DNA from: Novosphingobium sp. SG707
GTDB taxonomy: Bacteria > Pseudomonadota > Alphaproteobacteria > Sphingomonadales > Sphingomonadaceae
Reading direction: 5' to 3'
NCBI RefSeq assembly: GCF_012275515.1
Contig: NZ_JAAZQL010000001.1
Span: 1-64,000, forward strand
Length of the DNA: 64,000 bases
Under the pieces are notes generated by a model, which was not told where the DNA came from, did no database searches, and was given only the letters and a program-made list of their open reading frames with translations. The translations under genes and the position numbers were made by a program. Positions within the stretch are counted from its first letter, which is position 1; every line of letters begins with the position of its first letter. This document shows, piece by piece, positions 42,819-52,239 of the stretch.

Positions 42819-45034
42819 TTAGAACTTCACCGAACCCGACAGGGTGATCGTGCGCGGGCGGCTGACATAATAGCCCAGCGGATAGACACCCGGCACGATT
42901 TCGTTGAAATTGATGACGGTCTGGTTGTTCGACAGGTTGGTGGCGTTCAGATTGACCGCCCATGCATCCTTGCTGATTCCGGCGCGCAGGCCGATCAGCC
43001 AGTAGCCGTTGAGATGCTGCCAGTTGTCAATCGTGGAGTTGAACTTGGTGTCCATCGGCCCCTGATAGGTGGCATCCGCGCCGATCGTGCCCATCAGCCC
43101 ACTCGCCCCCACAGGCGCCGAATAGCTGATCCCCGTGGCGCCCGACCATGTGGGCACATAGGGAATATGATCGCCCTTGCGCCCGGTCGCGGCCACCGGA
43201 TTGTCGCGGTCCAGCTTGGCATTGCTGTAGTTCAGGCTGCCCGTCAGGCGCAGGCCCGGCAACGGGCGCGCATCGATCTCGGCCTCAAAGCCGGTCACGC
43301 TCGCCTTGCCGCCATTGCCGGTATAGCCAAAGGAAACCGTGCCGTTCGTGGCCTGCTGCGAGACCTGAATGTTCGACCAGTCGATGTAATAGACCGCGCC
43401 GTTCAGATAGAGCTTGCGGTCGAGCAGCGTGTTTTTGAGGCCGAATTCATAGGACCACAGCTGATCCGAACCATAGCCGTCGGGAACGACCACATTGGCC
43501 AGCGCAGCCGCCGTCTGGTCGTTGGTGCCGCCCGAGCGATAGCCCTGCGCGACCTGAACATAGGCATTGGTGTGGCTGCTGACCTTATAGGCAAGGTTGA
43601 AGCGGCCGATCACGCCCTGATCCTTGGTTTTCAGCACCGGCCCTGCGCCCGCGCCCGCGCCGCCGCCCGCTGCAACAAACGCCACCGATTGCTGCTCCAG
43701 CTTGAAATCGAACCAGCGCGCGCCGGCGGTAAACGTCAGATCGGGCAGGATCTTGTAGCTGAGTTCACCGAAAATCGCGCGTTCGCGGATCTGGGTATTC
43801 ACGGCGCGGTCAAGCAGCAAGGCTGCATTGGCCGGAATATTGCCGGTCGTATCGGCCTTGGGCCATGACGAACGGTAATAGCGGTCCTCATTCTGCATGA
43901 AGGCACCCACCAGCATCTGCACCGGGCCCTTGAAGTCCGAGGCGAAGCGCAATTCGGCGCTGTCCACCTTGCGGTGCTTGTTCTGCACCAGGGCGCTGCG
44001 CCCGGTAGTGTCATAGGGCAGGCCGAAAAACGCCTGTGCCGCCAGCGAGGCATCGCGCACAAAGCCGGTGTCGCGGACAAACCGCGAGCCCGTCGCCGTC
44101 ACCGTACCGAAGCTGCGCTTGTAATTGGCGGTGACGTTATAGATCTCGCTCTTGTCATCATAGGGCGAGCGGACCACATCGGCCTGATAATTGGCGGGCA
44201 GCTTGGCCCCGCCAAAATCCTGAAGGTTATAGTAATCTTGGCGTCCTGATGCACCTTTTGGATCATCATCATCGTGTCGATGGTCAGGTCATCGGTGGCC
44301 TTCAGGCGGGTGGAAAGGCGCGCAGCCTTGCTCTTTTCCGCATTCGCGCCCTTTTCAAAGCGATTGTTGATCCAGCCGGGCAGGTCGGCATAGAAACCCG
44401 AAGCGCGCACCGCAAAACGGCCCGGAATGACCGGAATATTCACCGCGCCATCGGTCTGCATGCCAAGATCCGCGCCCTTGGTGGTGCGCAATCCGCCCTG
44501 AACATAGCCGGTCACCTTGTCCAGATCGGGCTTGGCGGTGATGTAGCGCATCGTGCCCGCCATCGAACTGGCGCCAAAGGTGGTGCCTTGGGGGCCTTTC
44601 AGCACTTCAACGCGGTCGATGTCGAACAGCTTGATGTCGGGGGCCTGACCGCCGCCATCCTGCGAGTTTTCGCCGGTGATGACCACTTCGTCCAGATAAA
44701 GCCCGACCGTGCCCGCGCCGCTGGCATTGATGCCGCGCACGACATAGCGCTTGTCGCCCGGACCTTCGTCCTGAACCGACAGGCCCGGCACGGTGCGATA
44801 GAAATCGGCAAAATCAATCGCGCCCTTGGCCTGAAGATCGGCCCCGCCGATCGCCTGCACGGCAATCGGGGTGGCCTGAATGGTCGAGGCCGTGCGCTTG
44901 GTTGCGGTCACGACAATGCCGTCGCCTGCCACATTGCTCGCCTGCGGGGCCTGCTGGGCATAGGCCGGAAGAGCAAAAATCATAAGACTGCTGGTCGCGG
45001 CCAGACGAAAGCCGATCTGCTTGGAGTAGCGCAT
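42819..45034 (-). pseudogene. TonB-dependent receptor interrupted by a one-base frameshift
   Basis: Signal peptide at MRYSKQIGFRLAATSSLMIF (ATG 45034, AGGGA upstream). The plug (GIVVTATKRTAST, RVEVLKGPQGTTFGASSMAG) reads normally to HQDAK near 44237; then the sequence continues only in another frame (YYNLQDFGGAKLPANYQADV and onwards) to a complete barrel ending TITLSGSVKF at 42819. One base appears missing at 44234-44236, in ordinary sequence, not a homopolymer. So the receptor is either a fresh pseudogene, an assembly error, or rescued by a frameshift. Otherwise every domain is intact, about 738 residues if restored. Same operon as the GH3 gene. Confidence 0.85.
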
Positions 45035-45163
45035 ATTATTCCCTGCCTTGATTAAGTGGAGGACTCTTGCCGCCTGCGAGCCTCCGGCTGTTGAGCCGCC
45101 GGATAGCCACGGAAATGTCATAGAAGCGGTCGCTGCGCTCAATGCATAATATTGTTCACTTTC

Positions 45164-45180
45164 GTTGCCCTGTACGCAAC
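45164..45180. promoter_or_regulatory. LysR-box-like repeat GTTGC-N7-GCAAC, copy 4 (before TBDR-GH3)
   Basis: GTTGC-CCTGTAC-GCAAC, perfect 5-bp arms, 130 bases upstream of the TBDR ATG at 45034. Shares 12 of 15 core bases with copy 2 at 35241-35255, far apart on the map but in the same functional cluster. Confidence 0.6.
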
Positions 45181-45284
45181 ATATGCGAAGCGGCCGTTGG
45201 TTCAACGCTTCGAAATCGGCAACGAGCAACGCATTTCAGGGCGCGCGCCGGACCGCGTTGATCAGCAAAGCTGGAACGCGGGCT

Positions 45285-46163
45285 TCAGAGGCTTTCGCGT
45301 AATCTGGTGATGTCGTGCGATGGCGGCAGGCCGAATTGGCGGGCATATTCGCGGCTGAACTGGGTTTGGCTTTCATAGCCCACATCCATCGCGACCGATG
45401 TGACATTGCCCTCGCCCGCCATCAGCAGCGAACGCGCGTGCAACAGGCGCACCTGTTTCTGGTATTGCAGAGGGCTCAACGTGGTCACAGCCTTGAACTG
45501 GCGGTGAAAGGCCGAAACACTGAGCGCCGCCATGGCCGCCAGGGTTTCGACCCGCAGCGGTCGCGTAAAATTATGCCTGATCCATTGGATCGTCGCGCCC
45601 ACCCGGGCCAAGGCTGTTCCCGGCGTGGCGATCGCGCGCAGCATCCAGCCCAATGGCCCCTGCAACACCCGAAACAGGATCTCCCGCTCATAGGCTGGCG
45701 CCAGCACAGCGATCTCGTCGGGGCGATCCATCAATCGCAGCAGCCGCACCCAGGCATCCAGCAAATCCTCGGTAATGGGCGCCACGCAAAAGGCAGCACC
45801 GTCCACCGGCCCGCCGGGGGCGTTGGGCGCATCGGCCAACAGCGCGGCGATGATCCTGGGCTCCAGCGTCAGGCTGACCGCCAGATAGGGCGCGCCATCA
45901 TCGGCCGGATGCACCCTGCCCACCGCAGGCAGATCCACCGACATCACGAAATAGGTGGCCGGATCGTAACGCATTGTGCGCCCGCCCACCGTCATCGTCT
46001 TCGCGCCTGTCAGGATCAGGTTGATCATAGGATCATAAACAGCGGCAAGGCGATGCTCGGCAATTTCGCCCTGCACCATGGCCACGCGCGCAATTCTCGT
46101 TTCGGTCCGACGGTTTTCGGCCCGCGATGCCAATCTGCGCAATTCGGACAGCCGGGTTTCCAT
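45285..46163 (-). CDS. AraC family transcriptional regulator
   Basis: 292 residues from the ATG at 46163; the frame is open far upstream and an ATG at 46220 is possible, neither having a clear ribosome site. N-terminal AraC_N-type cupin region (about 20-170) and C-terminal double helix-turn-helix (about 190-290) with MAALSVSAFHRQFKAVTTLSPLQYQKQ and AMDVGYESQTQFSREYARQFG. Regulators of this subtype often control a nearby reductase; here the divergent SDR gene starts 132 bases away. Confidence 0.85.
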   Translation of the reverse strand: METRLSELRRLASRAENRRTETRIARVAMVQGEIAEHRLAAVYDPMINLILTGAKTMTVGGRTMRYDPATYFVMSVDLPAVGRVHPADDGAPYLAVSLTLEPRIIAALLADAPNAPGGPVDGAAFCVAPITEDLLDAWVRLLRLMDRPDEIAVLAPAYEREILFRVLQGPLGWMLRAIATPGTALARVGATIQWIRHNFTRPLRVETLAAMAALSVSAFHRQFKAVTTLSPLQYQKQVRLLHARSLLMAGEGNVTSVAMDVGYESQTQFSREYARQFGLPPSHDITRLRESL

Positions 46164-46295
46164 GTGTCGCGCTGTGTCACACCCGACTGGGCCCGGCAAC
46201 GACAAAGCAGGAATAGGCATGAATGAAGGAGGATCATGGGCGCTCTCCTTCCTTGGGGCGACTAGATCCACCGCATCATAGCGAAGAGGACGACC

Positions 46296-47039
46296 ATGAG
46301 CATTGTCATCATCACCGGCGCCAGTCGCGGCCTTGGCGCCAGCATGGCCCGCCATTGCGCCAGGCGCGGGTTTGGCACCATCATCACCTACCGAACAGGC
46401 CGGCAGGAAGCCGGGCAATTGGTCGCTGCGATTGAGGCCGAGGGCGGCAAAGCAATGGCCTTGCCGCTCGATGTCAGCGACATCGCCAGCTTCCCCGCCT
46501 TTTGTGCGATGCTGCGCGACGCCTTGGCCAGCGTATGGCAGGCCACGACCTTTGACGCGCTGGTCAACAATGCGGGGCATGGGCAATTCGCGCCTATCGC
46601 CAATGTCGCCGAAGATGACTTCGACGCCCTGTTCCGCGTCCACCTCAAAGGGCCGTTTTTCCTGACGCAGACCCTGTTGCCGTTGATGGCGGATGGCGGC
46701 CACATCGTGAATGTCACCAGCGCCACCACCCGCGTCGCCACGGCGGGCGTCGCGCCCTATGCCGCGTTCAAGGGCGGGCTGGAGGTGTTGACCCGCTATA
46801 TGGCCAAGGAGTTTGGCGAACGCGGCATTCGCGCCAATGCCATTGCGCCGGGGGCGGTCCGTACGGATCTTGGCGGCGGCATCAGCGCGGAGTTCGAGGC
46901 CATGCTGGCCGGACAGACGGCGCTGGGCCGTATCGGCGAACCCGACGATGTGGGTCGGATGGTGGCCAGCCTCCTGTCTGACGACAACCGCTGGATCAAT
47001 GCGCAGACCATCGAAGTGGCGGGCGGTTACATCATCTGA
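46296..47039 (+). CDS. Short-chain dehydrogenase/reductase
   Basis: 247 residues. TGASRGLGASMA at about 7-18 binds NAD(P); NNAG is present, the catalytic Tyr-Lys pair is YAAFK, with the Ser in VTSAT. The end of the gene overlaps the end of a convergent LysR gene by 8 bases. Probably regulated by the divergent AraC protein. Substrate not evident. Confidence 0.88.
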   Translation: MSIVIITGASRGLGASMARHCARRGFGTIITYRTGRQEAGQLVAAIEAEGGKAMALPLDVSDIASFPAFCAMLRDALASVWQATTFDALVNNAGHGQFAPIANVAEDDFDALFRVHLKGPFFLTQTLLPLMADGGHIVNVTSATTRVATAGVAPYAAFKGGLEVLTRYMAKEFGERGIRANAIAPGAVRTDLGGGISAEFEAMLAGQTALGRIGEPDDVGRMVASLLSDDNRWINAQTIEVAGGYII

Positions 47040-47889
47040 AAGCCACGCTTTCCACCATCAGGTCAAGCAACGCACGCAGGCGCGGCAAGCGCTTCAGGTC
47101 ACGGTGATAGCCGAGCCATGTCTCGCGGCTCGGCGGTGCGCTGCCAAGATCCACCTCCACCAGACCCGGCGTGGCGGCGGCCAAAGGTTTGGGCAGGACC
47201 GCCAGCCCCGTGCCCAGCGCGCAGAGCTGCGCCTGCATCTCGCGGCTGTTGCTGCGGGCAACGATGCGTGCGGTGGGCAGGCTCTGCATCAGCCAGGCCA
47301 CATCGGGCATCCCGCCAAAGCCGGTGTCCATCACCACCACCGGCACGCTATCCCCCAGCGGGCCAAAATCGGCCGGGGCATAGAGCGCATAGGGCACCGT
47401 CATCAGCCGCCTTGCGATCACCTCCGGCTCATCAAACGGGGCGATGCGCAGCACCAGATCGGCCTCGCGTCGGGCAAGGCTGTAGATGCGCGGATCGGTC
47501 AGCGTTTCGACCACCACGCCGGGATGGCGCCGGTGAAACTCGGCCAACATGGGCGCCAGCACGATCCGCCCGAACCAGTCCGAACAGGTCAGCCGCAACA
47601 TGCCCTCCAAGCGCTGTTCATTGCCCGCCAATTCGCGTGAGAGCGCCTGCGCCTCAGCCTCCATACGCTCGGCATGGCGCAGCATCACCGCGCCTTCATC
47701 GGTCAGCACAAAGCCATCGGCGGTACGCTGAAACAGGGCGGTGCTTGTGGCTTCTTCCAGCGCGCGCAGGCGGCGGCCCATGGTGGGCTGCGATTGACCC
47801 AGTTTTCGCGCGGCCGCGCCCAGCGTGCCTTCGCGCGCAATGGCGAGGAAAACCGGCAGATCGCTCCATTCAAGCGGCGGGGAAGACAT
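47032..47889 (-). CDS. LysR family transcriptional regulator
   Basis: 285 residues from the ATG at 47889 (MSSPPLEWSDLPVFLAIARE); an in-frame start five codons earlier is possible. Helix-turn-helix at about 8-65 (GTLGAAARKLGQSQPTMGRR) and effector domain. Divergent from the MDR-type dehydrogenase at 47990 and most likely its regulator. A CATAT-N8-ATATG repeat (47892-47909) lies between the two. Confidence 0.87.
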   Translation of the reverse strand: MSSPPLEWSDLPVFLAIAREGTLGAAARKLGQSQPTMGRRLRALEEATSTALFQRTADGFVLTDEGAVMLRHAERMEAEAQALSRELAGNEQRLEGMLRLTCSDWFGRIVLAPMLAEFHRRHPGVVVETLTDPRIYSLARREADLVLRIAPFDEPEVIARRLMTVPYALYAPADFGPLGDSVPVVVMDTGFGGMPDVAWLMQSLPTARIVARSNSREMQAQLCALGTGLAVLPKPLAAATPGLVEVDLGSAPPSRETWLGYHRDLKRLPRLRALLDLMVESVAFR

Positions 47890-47891
47890 GG

Positions 47892-47909
47892 CATATCCAA
47901 ACAAATATG
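47892..47909. promoter_or_regulatory. Inverted repeat between LysR and MDR genes
   Basis: CATAT-CCAAACAA-ATATG, 5-bp arms; an AT-rich site in the 100-base divergent gap. Plausible LysR contact, but short arms make it weak. Confidence 0.3.
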
Positions 47910-47989
47910 AATGGACAGCATACAGTATCGTCGATTTTCATTCAAGCATGATCGGCGCACCATCAGGGCATCAAACAGGAGATACCCCG

Positions 47990-48997
47990 ATGACCCATAC
48001 TTCCACCATGCTCGCCGCCATCGCCGATACCGCCAATGGCCCTTTCACTCTGCGCACCGTCTCCCGGCCCACCACTGGCGCGGGCGAGGTTCTGATCCGC
48101 GTCCACGCCAGCGGCACCAACCCGCTCGACACCAAGATCCACGCGGGCGAGGCCGCTCATGCCCGCCGGCCGTTGCCCGCCGTGCTGGGCATGGATGTGG
48201 CGGGCGTGGTGGAACAGGTTGGCGCGGGCGTCACCGGTTTTGCGCCTGGAGATGAAGTCTATGGCCTGATCGGCGGTGTGGGCGCCCTGCCCGGCACGCA
48301 GGCGCAGTATGTCGCCGCCGATGCCCGCCTGCTGGCGCATAAGCCTGCAAACCTGACCATGCGCGAGGCGGCGATCCTGCCGCTGGTGGTGATCACCGCG
48401 TGGGAAGGGCTGATCGACCGCGCCGCCATCCGCCCGGGTGACAGCGTGCTGGTGCAGGGCGGCGCAGGGGGCGTGGGCCATGTGGCGGTGCAGATCGCAC
48501 TGGCCCATGGCGCCCGCGTGTTCGCCACCGCCTTTGCCGCCGATCACGATTACCTGCGCGCATTGGGCGCCACCCCGATCGACGCCGCGCTGGATGTGGA
48601 CCTATACGTGGCCGAGCATACCGCAGGGCGCGGCTTTGACGTGGTCTATGACACCGGCGGCGGAGCGCTGCTCGATGCCTCATTCCGGGCGGTGCGGCGC
48701 TTTGGCCATGTGGTCAGTTGCCTTGGCTGGGGCGCGCATGCGCTGGCCCCGCTGTCCTTCAAACAGGCCACCTATTCGGGCGTCTTCACGCTGCATACGC
48801 TGCTGGCCGACGAAGGGCGCGCCCATTATGGCGAGATCCTGAGCGCCGCCGCCGCCATTGCCGAAGGCGGCCACCTGCTGCCCCGGCTCGACCCGCGTAC
48901 GTTCACGATGGAGCAGATCGGGGATGCCTATGACGCGGTGATCGGCCGCAATGGCGCCCGGCGCGCGCAGGGCAAGATCGCCATCACCGTCGCCTGA
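47990..48997 (+). CDS. MDR family quinone oxidoreductase / zinc-type alcohol dehydrogenase-like protein
   Basis: 335 residues from the ATG at 47990 (AGGAG before it). GroES-like N-terminal domain (about 25-110: GEVLIRVHASGTNPLD) and Rossmann fold with the cofactor motif VQGGAGGVGHVAVQIA (near 150-165). Cys/His zinc ligands of true alcohol dehydrogenases are not evident, so an NADPH:quinone or enone reductase of the MDR superfamily is more likely. Divergent from a LysR regulator. Confidence 0.85.
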   Translation: MTHTSTMLAAIADTANGPFTLRTVSRPTTGAGEVLIRVHASGTNPLDTKIHAGEAAHARRPLPAVLGMDVAGVVEQVGAGVTGFAPGDEVYGLIGGVGALPGTQAQYVAADARLLAHKPANLTMREAAILPLVVITAWEGLIDRAAIRPGDSVLVQGGAGGVGHVAVQIALAHGARVFATAFAADHDYLRALGATPIDAALDVDLYVAEHTAGRGFDVVYDTGGGALLDASFRAVRRFGHVVSCLGWGAHALAPLSFKQATYSGVFTLHTLLADEGRAHYGEILSAAAAIAEGGHLLPRLDPRTFTMEQIGDAYDAVIGRNGARRAQGKIAITVA

Positions 48998-49040
48998 TGC
49001 ACGCTGGTGGGGGCATTTCCCGCGACAGGTTCAAAACGCC

Positions 49041-49541
49041 TCAACGCACAAAACTGAACCAACCGGCGGCAACATTACCATAGGCCCACGCAAGCGCGCT
49101 GACGGTCACCGCGATGCTGAAATAGATCTTTTCGCGCAGCAGGGAGTCGCGGCGGCGGATCAAAGCATCACGCAACGCCTCGATATGCTGAATGCTTTCC
49201 TCCTCAAGGGCGTGGCCGGCTTGTCCGAGGCGATCATACAGATCGGCCTCGGCGGTCGGCTTCGCCACCAGAAACACCGCCAGCGTAAGCACGAAGGCCA
49301 AGGCGCCGCCGGTTCCGCCCACAGCCCTGTCGCCCCAGCATCCGGCGTAAACAATCCCGATCAGGGATAAGGTGAGGGCGATCAGCATCGTTATGAAAAT
49401 GCGCAATTCGCTGGTCCATTGCGCGTCGGTGCCTTCATCTTTCCGATCCTGATCGTAATGCCATTTGACGGCAAAGAACATGGCGGTGCCGATGACACTA
49501 GCCTTTACGATCAGCAATATTACGGGAGCCCAATCCATCAC
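49041..49541 (-). CDS. Hypothetical membrane protein
   Basis: 166 residues with about four hydrophobic segments (6-24, 48-67, 77-93, 142-160) and a charged, probably cytoplasmic helix around residues 95-140 rich in Glu and Arg. No family recognised. Stands alone, convergent with the MDR gene. Confidence 0.65.
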   Translation of the reverse strand: MMDWAPVILLIVKASVIGTAMFFAVKWHYDQDRKDEGTDAQWTSELRIFITMLIALTLSLIGIVYAGCWGDRAVGGTGGALAFVLTLAVFLVAKPTAEADLYDRLGQAGHALEEESIQHIEALRDALIRRRDSLLREKIYFSIAVTVSALAWAYGNVAAGWFSFVR

Positions 49542-49623
49542 GACGTCCTAACAAAGTTCATTGAGGGTGAGGTTTGGAACCGTGTCCTCACCCTCCCATA
49601 TTCCGACATATCGGCCCAGAGTA

Positions 49624-51012
49624 TCAGACCAGATTGATCTTGCGCGGTGCCTGCGGACCAATCAGGGCAGACAGCAGGTTGAGGCCACGTCGCAATTGAT
49701 CGCGCCCTATCGCTCCGCCAACCGAAACCCGCATGGCGGCAGGCCTGCTTGATGATTTTTCGGCCGCGAAAGCATCACCGGGGATCGCGGCCAGGCCATG
49801 CTGGCGCAGCGCATCGCAAACATGGCGAGCATCCAGATCCTCCGGCACTTCGACCCACAGGTGATAGCCATAGTCCTGCGCGCGGAAGCTGCCCGGCGAA
49901 AGGCTTTCCCGCACGATATCCTGTCGCAGGCGGGCCTCGGACCTTACCTCGTCAATCAGCTTGTGGAACAAGCCGCCCCTGACCCAGTCCGTGACAATGG
50001 CGGCATTGAGCGGCGGCGCCATGATGGCGGTTTCATGCATATCGGCGGCCAGTCGCCACGCGCCCGCCACATTGGGTGCGCGCAGCCACGCAACGCGCAA
50101 GCCGGGGGTCAAGACTTTCGAAACGCTCGCGATGTGCCAGCTTTGATCGGGCACATAGGAGGTGATCGGGGGTAGAGGATGGTCTGGCAGCCAGCCATAG
50201 GCATCGTCCTCGATCAGCAGCAGATCGTGCTTTTCAATCACTGCGGCCATCGCCTGCCTGCGGGCATCAGGCATGGTGATGGTGGTCGGATTGTCATTCG
50301 TCGGTACGAGGTAAATGCCCTTCACCCCGCCGCCCGCGCAAGCCTGGTCCAAACTGGCGGGATCCATGCCATCGGCATCCGAGGCGATGACCTGCAACGT
50401 CACGCCAAACCGCCGGGCCAGCGCGAGCAATCCAGGATAGGCATGGGCGCAGACCGCAAGCCTGTCGCCCGACCTGAACTGGGCGCTGAAGATGGCATGA
50501 AGCGCATTCTGACCACCCGCCGCCAAAAGCACGGTGTCCTCGCAGCAGGCAATGCCGCGCGCCATGAGCAGTTCGGCGCCAGCCCTGCGCGCCGACGGAG
50601 CACCGCCGCTGCGCTGATACTGGAGGGGCGCCGCGGCCATGTCGGCGCTGAGCAGACCCGCCACACTGTCGCGAAAGGCCTGAGCAAGCGTGCCGCCAAA
50701 GCCTTCGGGCGGGGCGTTCATCCCGGTATCGCCGGGATCGTCAGCGGAAATCGACGGAGCCGTTTTATCCCGGGCCTTCACATAGCTGCCACGGCGGCCG
50801 CTACCCTCGATCAGACCAAGCCTTTGGGCCTCTCCATAGGCGCGGGTTACGGTGGTCAGATCCAGACCAAGCAGATCAGCCAGCGCCCTTTGCGGCGGCA
50901 GCCGGTCGCCGGGCGTCAGAACCCCCGCCTCGATGGCATTGGCCAGAGATTGGGCAATCGCCAGGTATTTAGGGCCGCTCGCCGCGTTAATGTCGGGCGT
51001 CCAATCGGTCAT
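49624..51012 (-). CDS. MocR/PdxR-type GntR regulator with aminotransferase-like domain
   Basis: 462 residues from the ATG at 51012. N-terminal GntR winged helix (about 10-75: LPPQRALADLLGLDLTTVTRAY) and a class I aminotransferase fold (about 110-450) with the PLP Lys299 in SVSKVLTPGLRVAW. MocR proteins sense PLP or amino-acid-related ligands and regulate a nearby gene. It is followed by no obvious target; the two genes upstream on the same strand (51054-51819) may be cotranscribed. Confidence 0.88.
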   Translation of the reverse strand: MTDWTPDINAASGPKYLAIAQSLANAIEAGVLTPGDRLPPQRALADLLGLDLTTVTRAYGEAQRLGLIEGSGRRGSYVKARDKTAPSISADDPGDTGMNAPPEGFGGTLAQAFRDSVAGLLSADMAAAPLQYQRSGGAPSARRAGAELLMARGIACCEDTVLLAAGGQNALHAIFSAQFRSGDRLAVCAHAYPGLLALARRFGVTLQVIASDADGMDPASLDQACAGGGVKGIYLVPTNDNPTTITMPDARRQAMAAVIEKHDLLLIEDDAYGWLPDHPLPPITSYVPDQSWHIASVSKVLTPGLRVAWLRAPNVAGAWRLAADMHETAIMAPPLNAAIVTDWVRGGLFHKLIDEVRSEARLRQDIVRESLSPGSFRAQDYGYHLWVEVPEDLDARHVCDALRQHGLAAIPGDAFAAEKSSSRPAAMRVSVGGAIGRDQLRRGLNLLSALIGPQAPRKINLV

Positions 51013-51053
51013 TATGAGGTTCCAACCTTTTTGCAGGCATTTTGCATGGATCA

Positions 51054-51392
51054 TCAGTCCCGATGATTGAAAACGGGGCGGCCCGCAAGCACGTTCCTCG
51101 CCATTTCCCCAGCATCATGCAACGCGAGCATGCCGCCCGGCGTCGTGTCATCCCAAAGGCCGGGATCGGCATATTGCCGCAGCGCTGATTCATAACGGCC
51201 AATGCGGGCCGTTTCATGTTCCAGCAGTGCCGCAGCGTCCGCGATCTCCGGAAAATCTTCTGCCTGGCCGGCGCGGATCATGGCAGCAAGATCTGACCTG
51301 TTGATCGCATCATACACTTTTGCAACCAGATGTGCGGCCAAAGTCAGTGCGTTACCGTCTGTCGCAGCAAGATCGACATTCTGCGTCTGCAT
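51054..51392 (-). CDS. Hypothetical protein
   Basis: 112 residues from the ATG at 51392, which begins one base after the stop of the DUF983 gene, suggesting coupled translation. Soluble, acidic, mostly helical (ALTLAAHLVAKVYDAINRSD, AAALLEHETARIGRYESALRQ). No recognised family. Ends 41 bases before the MocR start. Confidence 0.6.
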   Translation of the reverse strand: MQTQNVDLAATDGNALTLAAHLVAKVYDAINRSDLAAMIRAGQAEDFPEIADAAALLEHETARIGRYESALRQYADPGLWDDTTPGGMLALHDAGEMARNVLAGRPVFNHRD

Positions 51393-51393
51393 G

Positions 51394-51819
51394 TCAATCA
51401 GCCTTGTCCTCGGCGCGGGCATGCAGTTCGGCCCACAGCCTTTCGGTGCCTGCCTCCTTTGCGTGATTGACATAGGCCGAGGCGACCAACCACCCCTTGA
51501 TATAGGGCAATGGCAAGATACAGCCGAGCATCATCAGCGGAAGCGATGTGACCAGATGCACCCAGTAGGGCGGATCAAACGCCACCTGAAGCCAGACAAC
51601 AAAAAAGGACAGCGGAAAGGCCACGATGCAGAGCGAAAAGAACGCCGGGCCATCGTCCGGCGCGGCAAAGTTATAATTCAGCCCGCAATTGGGGCAGCGG
51701 TCCTGCAGCTTGAGCCAGCGCTTGAACATGGATGCCTTGCCACATTTGGGGCAACAGCCCTTCATGCCGCAACGAAAAATCCATTTTCCTTTATTTTCAA
51801 CGAGATTTGCGGGCTTCAT
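51394..51819 (-). CDS. DUF983 family membrane protein with zinc-ribbon
   Basis: 141 residues. Two CxxC pairs near residues 23-26 (CPKC) and 42-45 (CPNC) form a likely zinc ribbon; two hydrophobic helices follow (FFSLCIVAFPLSFFVVWLQ, LVTSLPLMMLGCILPLPYI). This is the DUF983 pattern of alphaproteobacterial proteins of unknown function. The next gene starts one base after its stop. Confidence 0.8.
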   Translation of the reverse strand: MKPANLVENKGKWIFRCGMKGCCPKCGKASMFKRWLKLQDRCPNCGLNYNFAAPDDGPAFFSLCIVAFPLSFFVVWLQVAFDPPYWVHLVTSLPLMMLGCILPLPYIKGWLVASAYVNHAKEAGTERLWAELHARAEDKAD

Positions 51820-52239
51820 CGGCCATATCCCTTAGAGGGGCACTGATTCTGCATCCCACTTACAATGCATACATAACACATGCAATAATCCATACGTTAT
51901 GAAGGCAAAATTTCACATCATGGTTCCGAGAGCATTGTCGTTCAGGACAGAAAAAGCCGCTCAGGACCAACAAGCCCGAGGCAGCGCGAAACCAGCCGAC
52001 ATCGATTGTACGGCACGTTGCCGGGCGCGCGGGCCAGCCTGCCCGAACCGCCCCCCTGATGTGACCGACCTGTCACGGACTTGCCAGCCACCGATACGGG
52101 CCATTCCTTCTTGATCCTCAGGTCTCGTCCCGAAAAGCATCATCCGGCCGCCGTGCGCCACGACGGTGGATCACGTCAGACCTGACGAAAGCCTTCAACA
52201 GAAGCACGAGGGCCTGCTTCAACGGAAAATAATTTCCGG
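51820..52239. other. Intergenic region without a recognised gene
   Basis: 420 bases between DUF983 and the GH31 operon end. The left part (51845-51925) is AT-rich and holds the DUF983 promoter; it contains overlapping short repeats (TGCATACATAACACATGCA). A 71-codon plus-strand frame at 51899-52114 has no ribosome site and no recognisable product. Near 52201-52220 a weak hairpin (GAAGCA/TGCTTC) may help end the GH31 transcript. Confidence 0.4.

Noticed and set aside
51899..52114. 71-codon open frame in the DUF983-GH31 gap
   Set aside because: No ribosome site, composition unlike neighbouring genes, no recognisable product.
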